Shown here one piece after another: positions 46,401 through 57,180 of a DNA stretch of 64,000 nucleotides (its first letter is position 1; the number at the start of each line of letters is the position of its first letter). The stretch lies in assembly GCA_013396915.1 (NCBI GenBank), contig VWZL01002555.1:527494-591493 (forward strand). The letters are read 5' to 3'. The position numbers were made by a program, and so were the translations under genes. The stretch comes from Stercorarius parasiticus (Eukaryota > Chordata > Aves > Charadriiformes > Stercorariidae). The notes under the pieces were generated by a model. That model had not been told where the DNA came from, searched no databases, and saw only the letters and a list, made by a program, of their open reading frames with translations.

Positions 46401-49018
46401 ACTGAAAAATAAAACTTCCCTCAGCCCCACATCTCTCTTTACAGAATCAGCCTCTGCCACAGCAGGTTAGACTGTTCATCTGGCGGGGATCAATCCTCCA
46501 GGTTGAAAGGATGGCCCACTTGAGAGCAGAGAACAAAGCATGAAAGGATTACAGATAATCAAGCTCCAATATTAAAAAATCCAATACTAAAAAAAAAAAA
46601 GCATGCTACTGGTATTTTTGATGCTTCTATCTGAATGGACTTCTCTTTGAACTCATTCATGCTGCCAGTTCATAAGCTTCTGTACTGTGTTCCCTTCCAC
46701 TCAATAGCCCTCCATCATGTTCCCCTGGTAACATGTAAAACAAATTTCTCTTCTAGCATTTGATCATGTAAGACAGAAAACATCATATTATTTTAAGTTA
46801 GTCTTCCAATGTGAATTTAGATTCAATTATTTCCACTACTGTCTAGGAAACTAGGGCTGCAATGACACCTTTGTACTGGACCATCAAGATCTGGCTTCAA
46901 GAACAAGGCTTGTTTAGGATCAGGAATAGTAACAGCCATAATAAATAAATTAATCAAGATAGTAAGGTCAGGACTGAAAACCAGCTTGGCAAGGAAAATA
47001 ATTACAATCTGCAAAATATTTACCTGAAAATCTAAAAACTCTCCACTTCCACTCTTGTTTCTAATGCAGCCCTTGCACAAAACAGCTTTTGATAAACAGC
47101 TTCTACTTGGGAAACAACTAGATTAAATACAATCTATTATTATTATTATGCTTCTCTAGATTTTTGGCCCTTAGCCTTTAATTCAGAATTGCAATTATTC
47201 TCCCTGAACTACATCATATCCTTTTAAGGGTAAATCATTTGGACACTTCCAGATTGCTGGTATGCTTCTGAATTTGATAAATCTCCATGTAAAAAACGCA
47301 AACAATTTTGAAGAGTGATAAATACTAATTTATTTATTCCATAGGAAAGGAATAGTAGCAACTTCTGTAACTCTGGTCATTTTCACTGCACTTTCTAGAT
47401 CATGTCTTCAATACATTCTAGGAGTAAGTCTTTGAAGATCGTAAATATTCCACAGAAGTGACTCCCATGGGACCCCAAAGAACATCTCTGGATCCCCTGT
47501 GTAGTTCAGCTGCTAGAAGTGCTGCTTACTGTGGCAAAATCCATCTGAACTAGGTTTAAATTATGCACAAGCAGGATCTTTCCAGATTGTTTTCTGAGAT
47601 TGCACTTTCCTCAGAACAATTAGTGCACAAAATAAACAATGCATTCATATTTTGTTTGTTTAGTTTCAGGCATTTGTTTTAGCACAATGCACATTAAACT
47701 CCTTGGGGTGCACAGAAATTCATCAATTAAGTTCCTGCATGTTAATAAACTTAATTCAGGTGTCAGTTGATGTTTTAAGTGACAGAGCTGAACATTCACC
47801 CTTGTCCTCATTTAAGAGGTTGACTGAGCTCTCAAACCAACTCATCTGCCACATTAGTACAGCTTCTATTCCCAACAGATCCACTGTCCCGACAGTTGTT
47901 TGGACAGGAAGCCCAACAATAAAATGGCTCTGAATAGATTTAATTTTTATAGCTTGTTTCACACCTTTTCCTCTAGCTGGCACAAGGGAATAGCACAACG
48001 GGTCATCTTGAGAAGGGTTTTAACTTTCCCTCTCAGTCAGGAGCATAATGTCATCCAACGTACTTCAAAAACCATCATGAAGCTAACACAAAAGGCATTA
48101 AAAACAACATTTAAAACAACAGTAATAACTAAGAATTGCACCAAGCAAGAGGACACTCCTGCTGAACACTCCACATACTTGCTGTGAAAGGCAACTTCTG
48201 CCCCCAGGAATTTATTTTTTAAATAAATGAAACAGGAAGGACAGACAAGGGGGAGAAGTATTACAGTAGGAGGCACAGTCCATAGCATGCAAACATTCCC
48301 ACAGACGGTTTGTAATAACACACAGAATGGCTTCCAAGTGTAGTGTTGCCAATTCATCGGACTTAGAAGCGAATTTAGAAGTGGATTTAGAGTGAATGTC
48401 TAATGACACATTAGTCATCTTAGTCTAAAAGCAGGGTGACCCAAGCAAGTTCTTTGTTTTTCTGCTAAATGTAGCCTGACGACTGGAACAGGACTTATTA
48501 CAAGAACAACTAGGGTTCTTGCCTCACAAAATAATGCTTTCAGCTGAGTCATCAGCCCAAGTCAAAGGGATGTCTGGTCAAACTGGCAGTCTGAGGATTT
48601 ACCAGTAGAAGAGTCAGGCACCGTATTACAGCTACGGCATTTTCCTTGTCTCACCCTACTCATTAGTCTCTTTCTGGATTCATCTCCCAGAGCACCACTG
48701 ACTGAGGTCTGCATTAACAAGTCTTAAAGGAACTTCTGCTGCTGCTTTTGTGCCTTAAGATGTTAAAAATCATGCAAATATATATACATACATTCCACTG
48801 ACTTCACTGGACCTAAGACTAAAACCATTCAAGCGAAGGATCCAGGCCTCAGACCCAGGATCTTCAAAAAAAGCACACAAAACACAAACACTAGTTGAGA
48901 GCGCAATGTTGTATTGTTCTCTGCTTACTTGGCCACGTTCACTTTTCCAAGTTCCCAGTCCTATGAGAGGCATCTTCTGCCCAGTGTGAAGTGCAACAGA
49001 GTTGCATGCTGCAGACAT
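31360..49018 (-). CDS. AKR1A1: AKR1A1, aldehyde reductase (NADPH-dependent alcohol dehydrogenase), complete
   Basis: This cytosolic aldo-keto reductase reduces many aldehydes, including glucuronate and methylglyoxal, with NADPH. Coding exons in transcript order: 49018-48929, 43434-43315, 41624-41473, 38731-38536, 37940-37741, 36700-36628, 35178-35092, 31425-31360. They sum to 984 bases, 327 residues plus stop, against 325 in human. All junctions are GT-AG and in phase. The catalytic tetrad is intact: Asp47 (HIDCAA), Tyr52 (AAAYSNE), Lys82 (TSKLWN) and His115 (LMHWP). The GLSNFN and AYSPLGSPD blocks and the NADPH-binding IPKS are present, and the protein ends HYPFNDPY. A 5' exon near 52695 adds an in-frame upstream ATG (see findings). 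Confidence 0.98.
31815..31890 (+). repeat. MIR-like SINE relic
   Basis: GTTACAGATGGAGAAGATGA, then TGAATAGCTTGGTCAGGGTC and ATACAC, in the order of the MIR core. A reverse-oriented piece (CTGTAAAATGAGAATACTGA) follows at about 31960. Confidence 0.5.
35092..35178 (-). CDS. AKR1A1: AKR1A1 coding exon
   Basis: Twenty-nine codons: [29 protein letters not shown]. Donor GTAAAT is suboptimal; acceptor GTTCTCAG. Confidence 0.97.
36628..36700 (-). CDS. AKR1A1: AKR1A1 coding exon
   Basis: Encodes [24 protein letters not shown]. The IPKS motif binds the NADPH 2'-phosphate region. Confidence 0.97.
37741..37940 (-). CDS. AKR1A1: AKR1A1 coding exon
   Basis: Encodes [66 protein letters not shown]. It contains the family signatures around VECHPYL and AYSPLG. 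Confidence 0.98.
38536..38731 (-). CDS. AKR1A1: AKR1A1 coding exon
   Basis: Encodes [71 protein letters not shown] is the second AKR signature. Confidence 0.98.
40665..40790 (+). repeat. MIR-like SINE relic
   Basis: AATTCTCATTTTACAGACAA, then TAAGGCACAAAGCAG, GGTCAATGGCAGAACCAAGA. The order matches the MIR core. It lies in an AKR1A1 intron. Confidence 0.6.
41473..41624 (-). CDS. AKR1A1: AKR1A1 catalytic exon
   Basis: Encodes [50 protein letters not shown]. It carries catalytic Lys82 and His115. Confidence 0.98.
43315..43434 (-). CDS. AKR1A1: AKR1A1 catalytic exon
   Basis: Forty codons: [40 protein letters not shown]. It carries catalytic Asp47 and Tyr52. The intron 5' of it (43435-48928) is the longest between AKR1A1 coding exons and shows no exon or repeat I can name. 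Confidence 0.98.
48929..49018 (-). CDS. AKR1A1: AKR1A1 first full coding exon
   Basis: The exon runs to 49024 and the ATG is at 49018-49016. It encodes [30 protein letters not shown]. Six bases before the ATG (GCAAAA) are in frame and follow acceptor TTTTTTAG. Confidence 0.96.
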
Positions 49019-49024
49019 TTTTGC

Positions 49025-52000
49025 CTAAAAAAGAAAAAGAACAAACTGAGTTTTGCCGCAGTTCAGTAAGTTGCAACACTTCACCTTTTCTATGCAAAAA
49101 TAAATAATTAAAAATCATAGAGTTCCTCATGATGCTAGAATAACGCTGAAGTAGCTTCTTTACAGATTTTACTGATATAAAGGAGATTAATAGCTACCCT
49201 GGAGAGAAAAGAAAAAGAGCCCTCCTTTACAGTGCCCAGGTTTAAAATTCCTCAGGGTTGAGAAGAACAAAAAGAAGCATCCTGCAATAACATACAATTA
49301 ATACAGAAGCTCAGGTGAAAACATGCTTTTCCTTTTTTTTAAATTAGCAGCAAGCATTGATGAGGCAGAAGGGCACAAAAGACTTTTGTCTGCCCTTAGT
49401 GTAAAATAATTCCATAGGACTTCTGCACTGTCTTCCACTTTTACCAACTCACTAACAGCTGGCTCAGGAACCAAGCTCTAATTATTGCTGCAGTTAGGGA
49501 TAAACACATTTTGTCAAAAACAGCTGCTGCAGATTAAGGTTTGAAGACCTGATACAGGTTTGATTAGGAGTGAATGGTAAAGGCATTTATGAAGACATAG
49601 CCCACAAAGCCAAAAGACAACAAAAAAATAATGTTCCAAAGAACATCACTGCTGAAGGATCAGTCCCATATTTTTATGCCAGATATGTGCTTTGTCACCC
49701 TTGAATCCCAATTTTCACCAACTCAGAGCTGGACTACAGCTCATTATCGAGGCTGTCCAGCATTGCAAAGAAAACCAGAAACATTTTGGCTTCCTCTGCA
49801 ACAAGCATAACTGTTTATGAATTGTTACACACCTGCAACAGGCAAATGCTACCAAATGAGAAGACCTTTAGACCTTTTTTTTTCCAAACACTAAAAAGCT
49901 CTTCTCTGATGTGAAGTGGGGGCTAGCAAAGTGAACAAAATGGAGACACTTTCAAAGGTGGATACTAGAAAATAACACCACAGTACATGGATCATGTAAA
50001 ACTGATGCATATATAATTTTTTTAATCATTCTGACATATAACTATAAATAGCTATGTGCTTAGTGAGATAAAATGCTAGGTTCTTATATATTTGTGTGTT
50101 TTTAATCCCAAAATAACGTTCTGTCTTCCTGCTCCATCAGAAATGGACACTATAATTTAGAGAGATGAAAGATTCCTTGTTCCTATACTGCCAAAATCAA
50201 AATGTAGACTCTGATGGAAATTTGAGACCAAGAGCTCAACTCTCGCATAAGATGCATTTCAAGTACAAACAATGCAATAGTTAGCATTGCTCTTAGAGAA
50301 AGTGTTACACACCTGATTTAGCACAAATTCACAGAGGAGTAGCGTTTTTCTGTTACTAAAGGGAGAATGAAAAAAAGATCATGCAGAGTGAGTAGTCACT
50401 TTGAGCATGGGCTTCTCTCTCACGCCTGGCACTGTGATATCCAAGCATTTTCCCTGTGAAATTCAACAGAACAAAGGTCCAGCAGGATCTTCCATTACCT
50501 GTTGCTGGCGTTACAACTGCTGCAAACAGCAATCTGTTCACAATGGCAAAGCTTTTAATCAAAAGGGAAAGTTTTTCAGTGCGTCCCAGTGTGCTCACAA
50601 TCTACATTTCTGGTCAAACTGTTAAAAAGAAATGGCATTCAGGATGCTGACTAGCTGATTTCAGCAGAAACTGAGGAAGTTACTTCCCAAGTTCTGCTGT
50701 GTCAAAACATTAATGTTATTTGTTTAAAAAAAATAATCAAGAGTGGAACCATGTAATGTTGGCTGAATGGCTGACGCTGTAGGAGGAATGCATGTTTTCA
50801 AAGCAGAGCATACCATCCCAAAACAGCTCTGCCTTCTCTGTGTTATCATTTTCCTCAGATAATTAAGTCCTAACTGATGGATGTGCTTACACAGAGATTT
50901 TTTATTTTCAATTTCTTGCTTAGCTTCTCAAGCCATATTTTCGTAGATTTACAGCAGACACCAACCAGCACACCTGTTTTACAGAGACATAGTAGATTAG
51001 TTGGATCCTGACCTGGAGGCCATCGCACACCAAGGACTTAGTGATCCACATAACAGTTAACCTGAGTAGGTCCAGGTTTGCCTTGTACTGCGCTTCATGT
51101 ACAGCATGGCCTTCAGGCCTGTGCTGTGGTACGCACATCCCATGGCCACAGATAAGTTCAACAGCTACTTCTAACAGGAGTCTGCAGACAGCTCCCACTT
51201 GGCACCTGCAACTACACCACCTACATGTCCTTGCCTTTATCTAAAAAAGCAGGAAGTTCTCATGCAAGCATCCTATCTGTTTGACAGTAGAAGTGATGAA
51301 TAGAGTCATTTTCTTATAAGAGAATACCCATTAGCTCAAGTAACTGGAACAGGGCAACCCTTTCTATGGACAGGGTCTACACAACATGCTAGGCGTGAAT
51401 CAGAGGAGGTCTGTTCAATGCTGCACAACTCAGGGTTCCCAGCACCTGAATGGATGTAAGATTATCAATGCTATCGTCTTTCTTTATAGGGTTAGCTCTA
51501 ACAAATAGCATTTGAGATGATACTTTACAGAGCCTTAACGGGATTGTAACAGATCAGCATCTCCTGGTGCAAAACAGTAGTTAAACACAAACTAATGGCT
51601 CTGAATTTGCACCGAGATGTATTAAATCCAGATGTTAGTGATGAAGGTCTCAGTGAGCCAAGCTGTAGATGTACATTTATTTTATGGGGTAGGAAGTCAG
51701 AGAGAGAATAACAGTGATAGCAGTATTCTCTTCTATTCTGAATTTGCATAGCAATTTTGTAGTTAGCTACATGCAAGTAGGTGCTTTTTACCTGAATTTA
51801 GTTGCCTAGGTAAAGGTATCTTCTCACACCATGCAATACAACTAAAGACTTAAGGCTATTTGATTCACATAGGCCTATAACACAACTATATGCTTTAAAC
51901 AAACATGTTACACAATCATCTTAAATGCAACAGTTCAGCCCAGAAGACAAGGTACACGTTTAATCAATAACTAACATCAGCACTTTTTCTAAGAACCATC

Positions 52001-52694
52001 TTGCTTCATGTAACACTGTTGTATATTAACATCATAGAGAGTATAGAACTACAGCCTCTGTAACACTGGAAATATGCCAGAATTAGAGACACTGGAAGAA
52101 AACACACTAATTAATACTTTCCACTCAGATTCTTCCCTTAACAAGGAGAAGTAAGAGAACTACAATGTCTGCTAGCCGTCATTATTTCATTCATTAAAAA
52201 GCTGGAAGCCTCTTTTTAGAAAGGCAAAGACAAAAATAAACATAGAAGCAAACTAGTTCTGGACAAGTAAGATGTGGTTTTGGCTTAACAGTACCCACCT
52301 ATTGCCACAGTCACATAAAAGAGTTAAAAGCTCAGAGCAATTCAAAGGTAGTGTAAGCAGCCTGGCTAGAAGGATGCTTTAATAACCAGAGAAGCATAAG
52401 CCACAGCTGTGCATCAACCCACAGTTACAACTCATTTTTAATGCAAAGCAAGGAGTCTCCCATCAGTAAAATATACATAAATATGAATTAAATTAATATG
52501 CACAGCTATGCAAATAGGTATATATTGAAAATACGGAAGTCCCCACTACCGAATCGTTTCGTGCCCCGTAAACGGGGACTAACCCTCCATATTTCGGCTC
52601 CCCCAGAGGCACCAAACGTGCCCCTTATCGGGGCGGGCCCGCCCGGCGGCGGAGAGGCGATAAGACCACCCCACCAGCATGCTTGCTCGCTCAC
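49025..52694 (-). other. AKR1A1: AKR1A1 5' intron
   Basis: AT-rich intron of 3.7 kb if the 5' exon at 52695 is right. I see no coding exon or recognisable repeat. Its first 120 bases (52694 downward) are CpG-rich with short inverted repeats. Confidence 0.65.
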
Positions 52695-52960
52695 CATTAC
52701 ACCGCCCAGCACCGACCCGCCGACCGCTTATACCGTCGCCGCGGAGCTTCCGCTTCCGGTCGGGAGCTGCCACCGGCCCGGCACCGGTGTTGTGATTTTT
52801 GCGGCGCTAACCGGGCTTTGCGGGTTTTCCCTGCCAGTGCGGCGCCCGCCGCCCCGGCCTGCTCCCAGGATTGACCCGTTCGTCTTTTTCTGGCTGTCGG
52901 TTCGGTTCCCATCGGGAAATTCCCACCGCCCAGGCTGTCCCGTTCACAGCCGAGCGCTCA
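52560..52960. promoter_or_regulatory. AKR1A1: AKR1A1 CpG-island promoter
   Basis: A GC-rich, CpG-dense island in otherwise AT-rich DNA at the expected AKR1A1 5' end. Two adjacent ETS motifs (CTTCCG and CTTCCGG, 52747-52759) suggest a TATA-less ETS/GABP-type promoter. A TATAAG on the minus strand (52734-52729) is probably too close to the donor to be used. Confidence 0.6.
52695..52745 (-). other. AKR1A1: AKR1A1 5' exon (start approximate) ending in ATG
   Basis: On the minus strand, GGGCGGTGTAATG is followed by donor GTGAGC. The last three exon bases are ATG (52697-52695). Spliced to the next exon this gives ATG GCA AAA ATG TCT, in frame. No other ATG occurs in the preceding 75 bases. The transcription start is estimated from the ETS sites. 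Confidence 0.55.
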
Positions 52961-55900
52961 AGTGATAAACCTGATAAACTGCACCACACAAGGGGAAACT
53001 ACAACACACAAACCTAACGGATAAAGGCTACAGGAGCTGTATAGCAGTCACATAAAAGTCTCCTTGTCTGCTGTTTGCCTTGGCCTCTTCAAGCTGTTTT
53101 TACTGTTAGGAAGACAGAATTTCCCCAGTTTTGTTTGCAGCCCTAAATAATAGGAATCCGCCGGGGAAAGTGCAAAGCCAGTCACACTCGTTTTGCTTCA
53201 GCTAATAAAAGCTGCTAAATAAAAGGTGTACCAAGAACAAGAAGTGTCACTTCCCTAGAGGAGTGAGGCCCCTTTTGTTGCAGGTGCATAAGAATGTGTT
53301 TCCTTGTTTGCCCAAGAAGATTGAAAGTAAGATTAAAGCAGAGTGATTTTACCTGAGTGCTTAGTTCTGGGTAGGTATGATCTTGCTATTGTAGTCAGAG
53401 ACAACCTTCAACAGGAGCAGACTTTGGCCTGTAAGTGAGAGAAGATCTAATCTTAAAAACAACTCAATAAAATTATAACCAGTTTCAAATTTTACTCCAG
53501 GCTTCCATTTTTATAAGTAATTTATAAACATTCCGAATTTGAACATAGTAAGATTAGATCAGAAATAAGGCAATGTATGTATCCAACAGGGTTTTGAAGA
53601 GGCTGTTATTTATTTCCAGAAAGATAATTCTGCTACAGATTCTTTCTCTGCTGTTCTGACTTGAACGGCTCAGGAGGCTTAAAGGCACAAAGGTTAATTA
53701 ATCTCTTGGGCATGCACATGACCAGATTTTTCTGTTGTGCAGCCTGTTTTGAAAAAATACAGGAAAGTGGAAAGAGAGTGCAAGGACAAGACAAGACAAT
53801 TAAAAGTGAGAGGAAACAGAAAATTGAGAAGAGGAAAGAATAAAGGGGGAGGAATCACTGCTGTGTTTGATTTATTTTTTTATGGAGACCCTGTCAATCA
53901 CAAATCCATTTGAAAATCTACAGTCTTAATGCAATAAAAGAAGCTTGAATTATATTAATACCACATATGAAAACTTTAACAAACCTCAGCCTCTGATAAT
54001 GTAATAGGGAGTAAAAGAGAAAAGGCAAGGAAGATTAAAACATTTTGTCATCAAAAGGCAGTGATTATCCAAACATACAGTTTGTTAATTAAAAAAGAAA
54101 AGGATATGTACAGAAGGAAAAGGTAATGCAAGACATTTTGACCTAGAAATACCATCTTCACTTGAGCAAAACAAGGAAAGCAACTATGTGCATTGTATAT
54201 TTAATGATATGTAATTGTTTTCATTAAAACTATTGTGCACCACCAGCTGCTTGTGCATAAATGCCCCACGGCTTGGGAACATGTCAGTTGTTGACTTTTC
54301 AGTTGACTTTCTGCATATATTATACTAAAATGTCCCCACATGGCGAGGATTTTACTCTGACTGTGCCCCTGATGGTACCATGCGTACACAGTAAGTTCAG
54401 TATGTTCAGGATGCAGTGGGCTTTCTGCACATGCAGTGATCAGCTCTACAAAATATGCATGATGATGTCCTAACGTGCTGGCTTTAGAAGGCACACATGA
54501 TAGGGGTTGGAAGGGACCTCTGGAGATCATCTAGTCCAATGGATCAGCTCTGCTGCAGAACTGATGTGCCCAGCATTGCCCAAGCCCAGTTCACACTGCT
54601 GTTCCAACTAAGTTCATCTTATTCTAGAAGTTCTGCATACACTTACATAAAATCCTCAAATTCTCTTCCAACAACTTGCACAGAAAACCAAATGCGTGCT
54701 AGTGTTCTGAAATCAAACCCATTTCTTTGCCTTTGTTTTTACACAAAGCGGGGATTTTGTTTTTCACATCAATGACACATTCCCAACCAAGATACATGGG
54801 AGATACTTGTGATCAAAATGATATGTGTAAAATCTGGCGTGGTTACCCATTTGGGAATCTCTGGGTAGTTCCAGTGCTCTGGCACTGCAGGGCCAGCCAG
54901 CTCCTCTTTGTTAATACACGAACTATGTATTGTGGCCATAGCTGTATGGATGGGTGCAGAGAGGCCTACGCTGGGGCTTCTGATGCTCCATGCTAATCAG
55001 GTACAAGCTGATCCTGTCTGGCAGCTATTTTAGCAGAACACTACACCACAGCTAATCCGCTGTGTGAAGAACAGAGTATGGAGAAGCAAGGTGTGGAGAG
55101 GAGTCTGTCCTTCCAGCACTCACTTGGGTAGACATGCCCTGTCTCTCTTGGAGAATTTAATTTTTTTTTTAATCTAAGTAGCATCTTACATCTAAAGATT
55201 GAAAAAGGTTACGGTAACCCATCTGCTCACTGAACAAGGAGTGGCCCTGAAAATTTATCACTCCAAAACCTCCAGAAACTGATGTTTGGAAAGACTAGCT
55301 CAGAAACTAATCAAAAATAATGAGGCCATGGACATATAAATGGAAATGCAGTGCTTAGGGCACAAACCTGGAACAAAATGCATTGCGGTAGCTATGCAAA
55401 ATGGATATATTATGCATCTGAAAGTGTGAGAAATGAGCATAACAAGCATTAAAGGAGTCTGAAACCATGAGAAAGTCATTACTGCTTTGTCTGTTGTCAA
55501 GCATGCCAGAGTTGCAGTAAGACTACATTGTTCTAGATATTTAAATTAGGACTACTTGACTTTTCAGGGGTTAATGGCCTGAGTTGATAGGTAGGTGTAT
55601 ACATGTCTCAATTCATAGATCTCAATTATTGTAACAACATTGGTGTTAGGAAAGTAACAAACTTCTTTCTGCAAAAGATTAAGCATGCTATAACAACAGA
55701 AACAGCAGTAGACAAATTATTTGCATTAAGGTGAGTGCAATTTTTTTCTGAGTACATATACACATTATTTTGCTTTTATTATTTAAGGAGTAATTTCATC
55801 TGGTACCGAAACCAGTCACCTCTTGGGTGACTCACCACATGGGTATAGTCACCCAGCAACACTACACAGTGATGTAGATTGCAAACATTTAAAGTTTGTT

Positions 55901-56800
55901 ACTCCTTTGTGGTTTTCTCCTTGTTACGATTTATAATCAGGTTTTAACAGGTATAAGAAGCACAACTCTAAACTGCAAAACAGAAGAGTAAAAATCAGTT
56001 GGTATCACATTGTCAGTATCACATCGGTGACAAACACTTTTGACTAGAGCAAGCAGTTTTGTCATATGTCCTTAATGGCTTTTGGTATTCATTATTTAAT
56101 AAAACTTTTATATTTAAATTTAGGGTTTGGTCCTCAAAAAGTATCAAACTGCTTCAATTCAGTCTTGAATCCAAACACGATGCTTATAAAGATCCACTCA
56201 GGCTCAATATCCCTCAGAGTAGTTTTGTTCTGGGAATGAGTCAAAACTCCCTGAAGTGAATATTGGGTCTTTCAAGAGTTTCCATCCTACCCCTGAAACT
56301 CAGAGATTAGACTTAATTTAGTTTTCAGATTTTTTGCTGACTTGCATGACTTGGATCTGTCTTCCCATTGATGGAGAAGAATCAATGAAAACCTCGGGAA
56401 TTAGTACCAGGTTGAAGAGCCAGTTGATAATACGGAGCGAGAGGATAAAGATTTGACCCCAGACCTATATAACACTGAATGCTTATTGCTTTGTTAATAA
56501 GGTCAGATTTTACTGATAATGAAGTAAATGGCTAACTCCCATTCACCTACATGACATGCCAGTCATCTCTTATTTTCCCTCGAAATCCTGTGTATTCTCC
56601 ATCTCCTTCATGACTTATAATTATTATAGCTTTCTTAAATGAAGGCATTAAAAAAGTAATTTATTCTTCCAGTAAGCCTCTGAATCATCTTCCCATTAAT
56701 CGTTTACAACCATTACACTGGATATTTCCACGGCCTCCCCGAACACTCTCCAGAGAATTATCTCCATTTATTCAAATTCTTTTTGCTTCTTTCAACAGTC
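52961..56800. other. intergenic DNA between the AKR1A1 and PRDX1 promoters
   Basis: AT-rich DNA with no coding frame beyond chance. The only repeat I can name is a short CR1 fragment at 54500. No RNA gene is visible. Confidence 0.6.
54500..54600 (-). repeat. CR1 LINE 3' fragment (reverse orientation)
   Basis: ATAGGGGTTGGAAGGGACCT, then CTGGAGATCATCTAGTCCAA, is the reverse complement of the CR1 3' end. The right boundary is vague. Confidence 0.8.
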
Positions 56801-56868
56801 CGGGGCCGCGTCCCCGTTCAGATAAAGGCGGTGACAGCCCGCTATCGGCTAGGGATAACTGCAAATCC

Positions 56869-56878
56869 GCCAAGTCAT
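56869..56878 (-). promoter_or_regulatory. PRDX1: antioxidant response element match
   Basis: The minus strand reads ATGACTTGGC, a full match to RTGAYnnnGC (core TGACnnnGC), about 105 bases upstream of the TATA box. Mammalian PRDX1 is a known NRF2 target. Confidence 0.55.
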
Positions 56879-56980
56879 GCTGCCCTTGCAAGGGGCGGGC
56901 ACGGCAGGGAGGGGCGGTGGCGCGGCGGCCCCCCCCCTCCCGCGGCGGCGGAGCCCGTCTCCTCGCGAGACCAGGGCGGG

Positions 56981-56986
56981 TATAAA
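56981..56986 (+). promoter_or_regulatory. PRDX1: PRDX1 TATA box
   Basis: TATAAA in GGCGGGTATAAAGGGGCC, a classical GC-flanked TATA box. Confidence 0.7.
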
Positions 56987-57148
56987 GGGGCCGGTGCCAG
57001 GGGGGGCTGCTGCAGTGTGGNACCGCAGGGCAGAATGCTTACTGCAGGGCAGTGTTCATTTGGGGTTTTGCACATTGCTTTCGTCTGTGCGTTTTTTCTT
57101 AATTTTTTGTTTGCCTTTTTTTCTTTTCCCCGCCCTCGCTGCGCAGAT

Positions 57149-57180
57149 NNNNNNNNNNNNNNNNNNNNNNNNNNNNNNNN
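57149..57180. other. assembly gap (32 N)
   Basis: It lies in the likely PRDX1 5' exon/intron 1 region. Single N bases at 17781 (after a C run) and 57021 are further uncertain calls. Confidence 0.98.

Larger units (their letters stand above)
56800..57010 (+). promoter_or_regulatory. PRDX1: PRDX1 promoter
   Basis: A GC-rich block. In order it holds an ARE-like site (56869), Sp1-type GC boxes (GGGGCGGG at 56892 and GGGGCGG at 56911), CTCGCGAGA (56962) and a TATA box (56981). Transcription should start near 57010. Confidence 0.7.
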
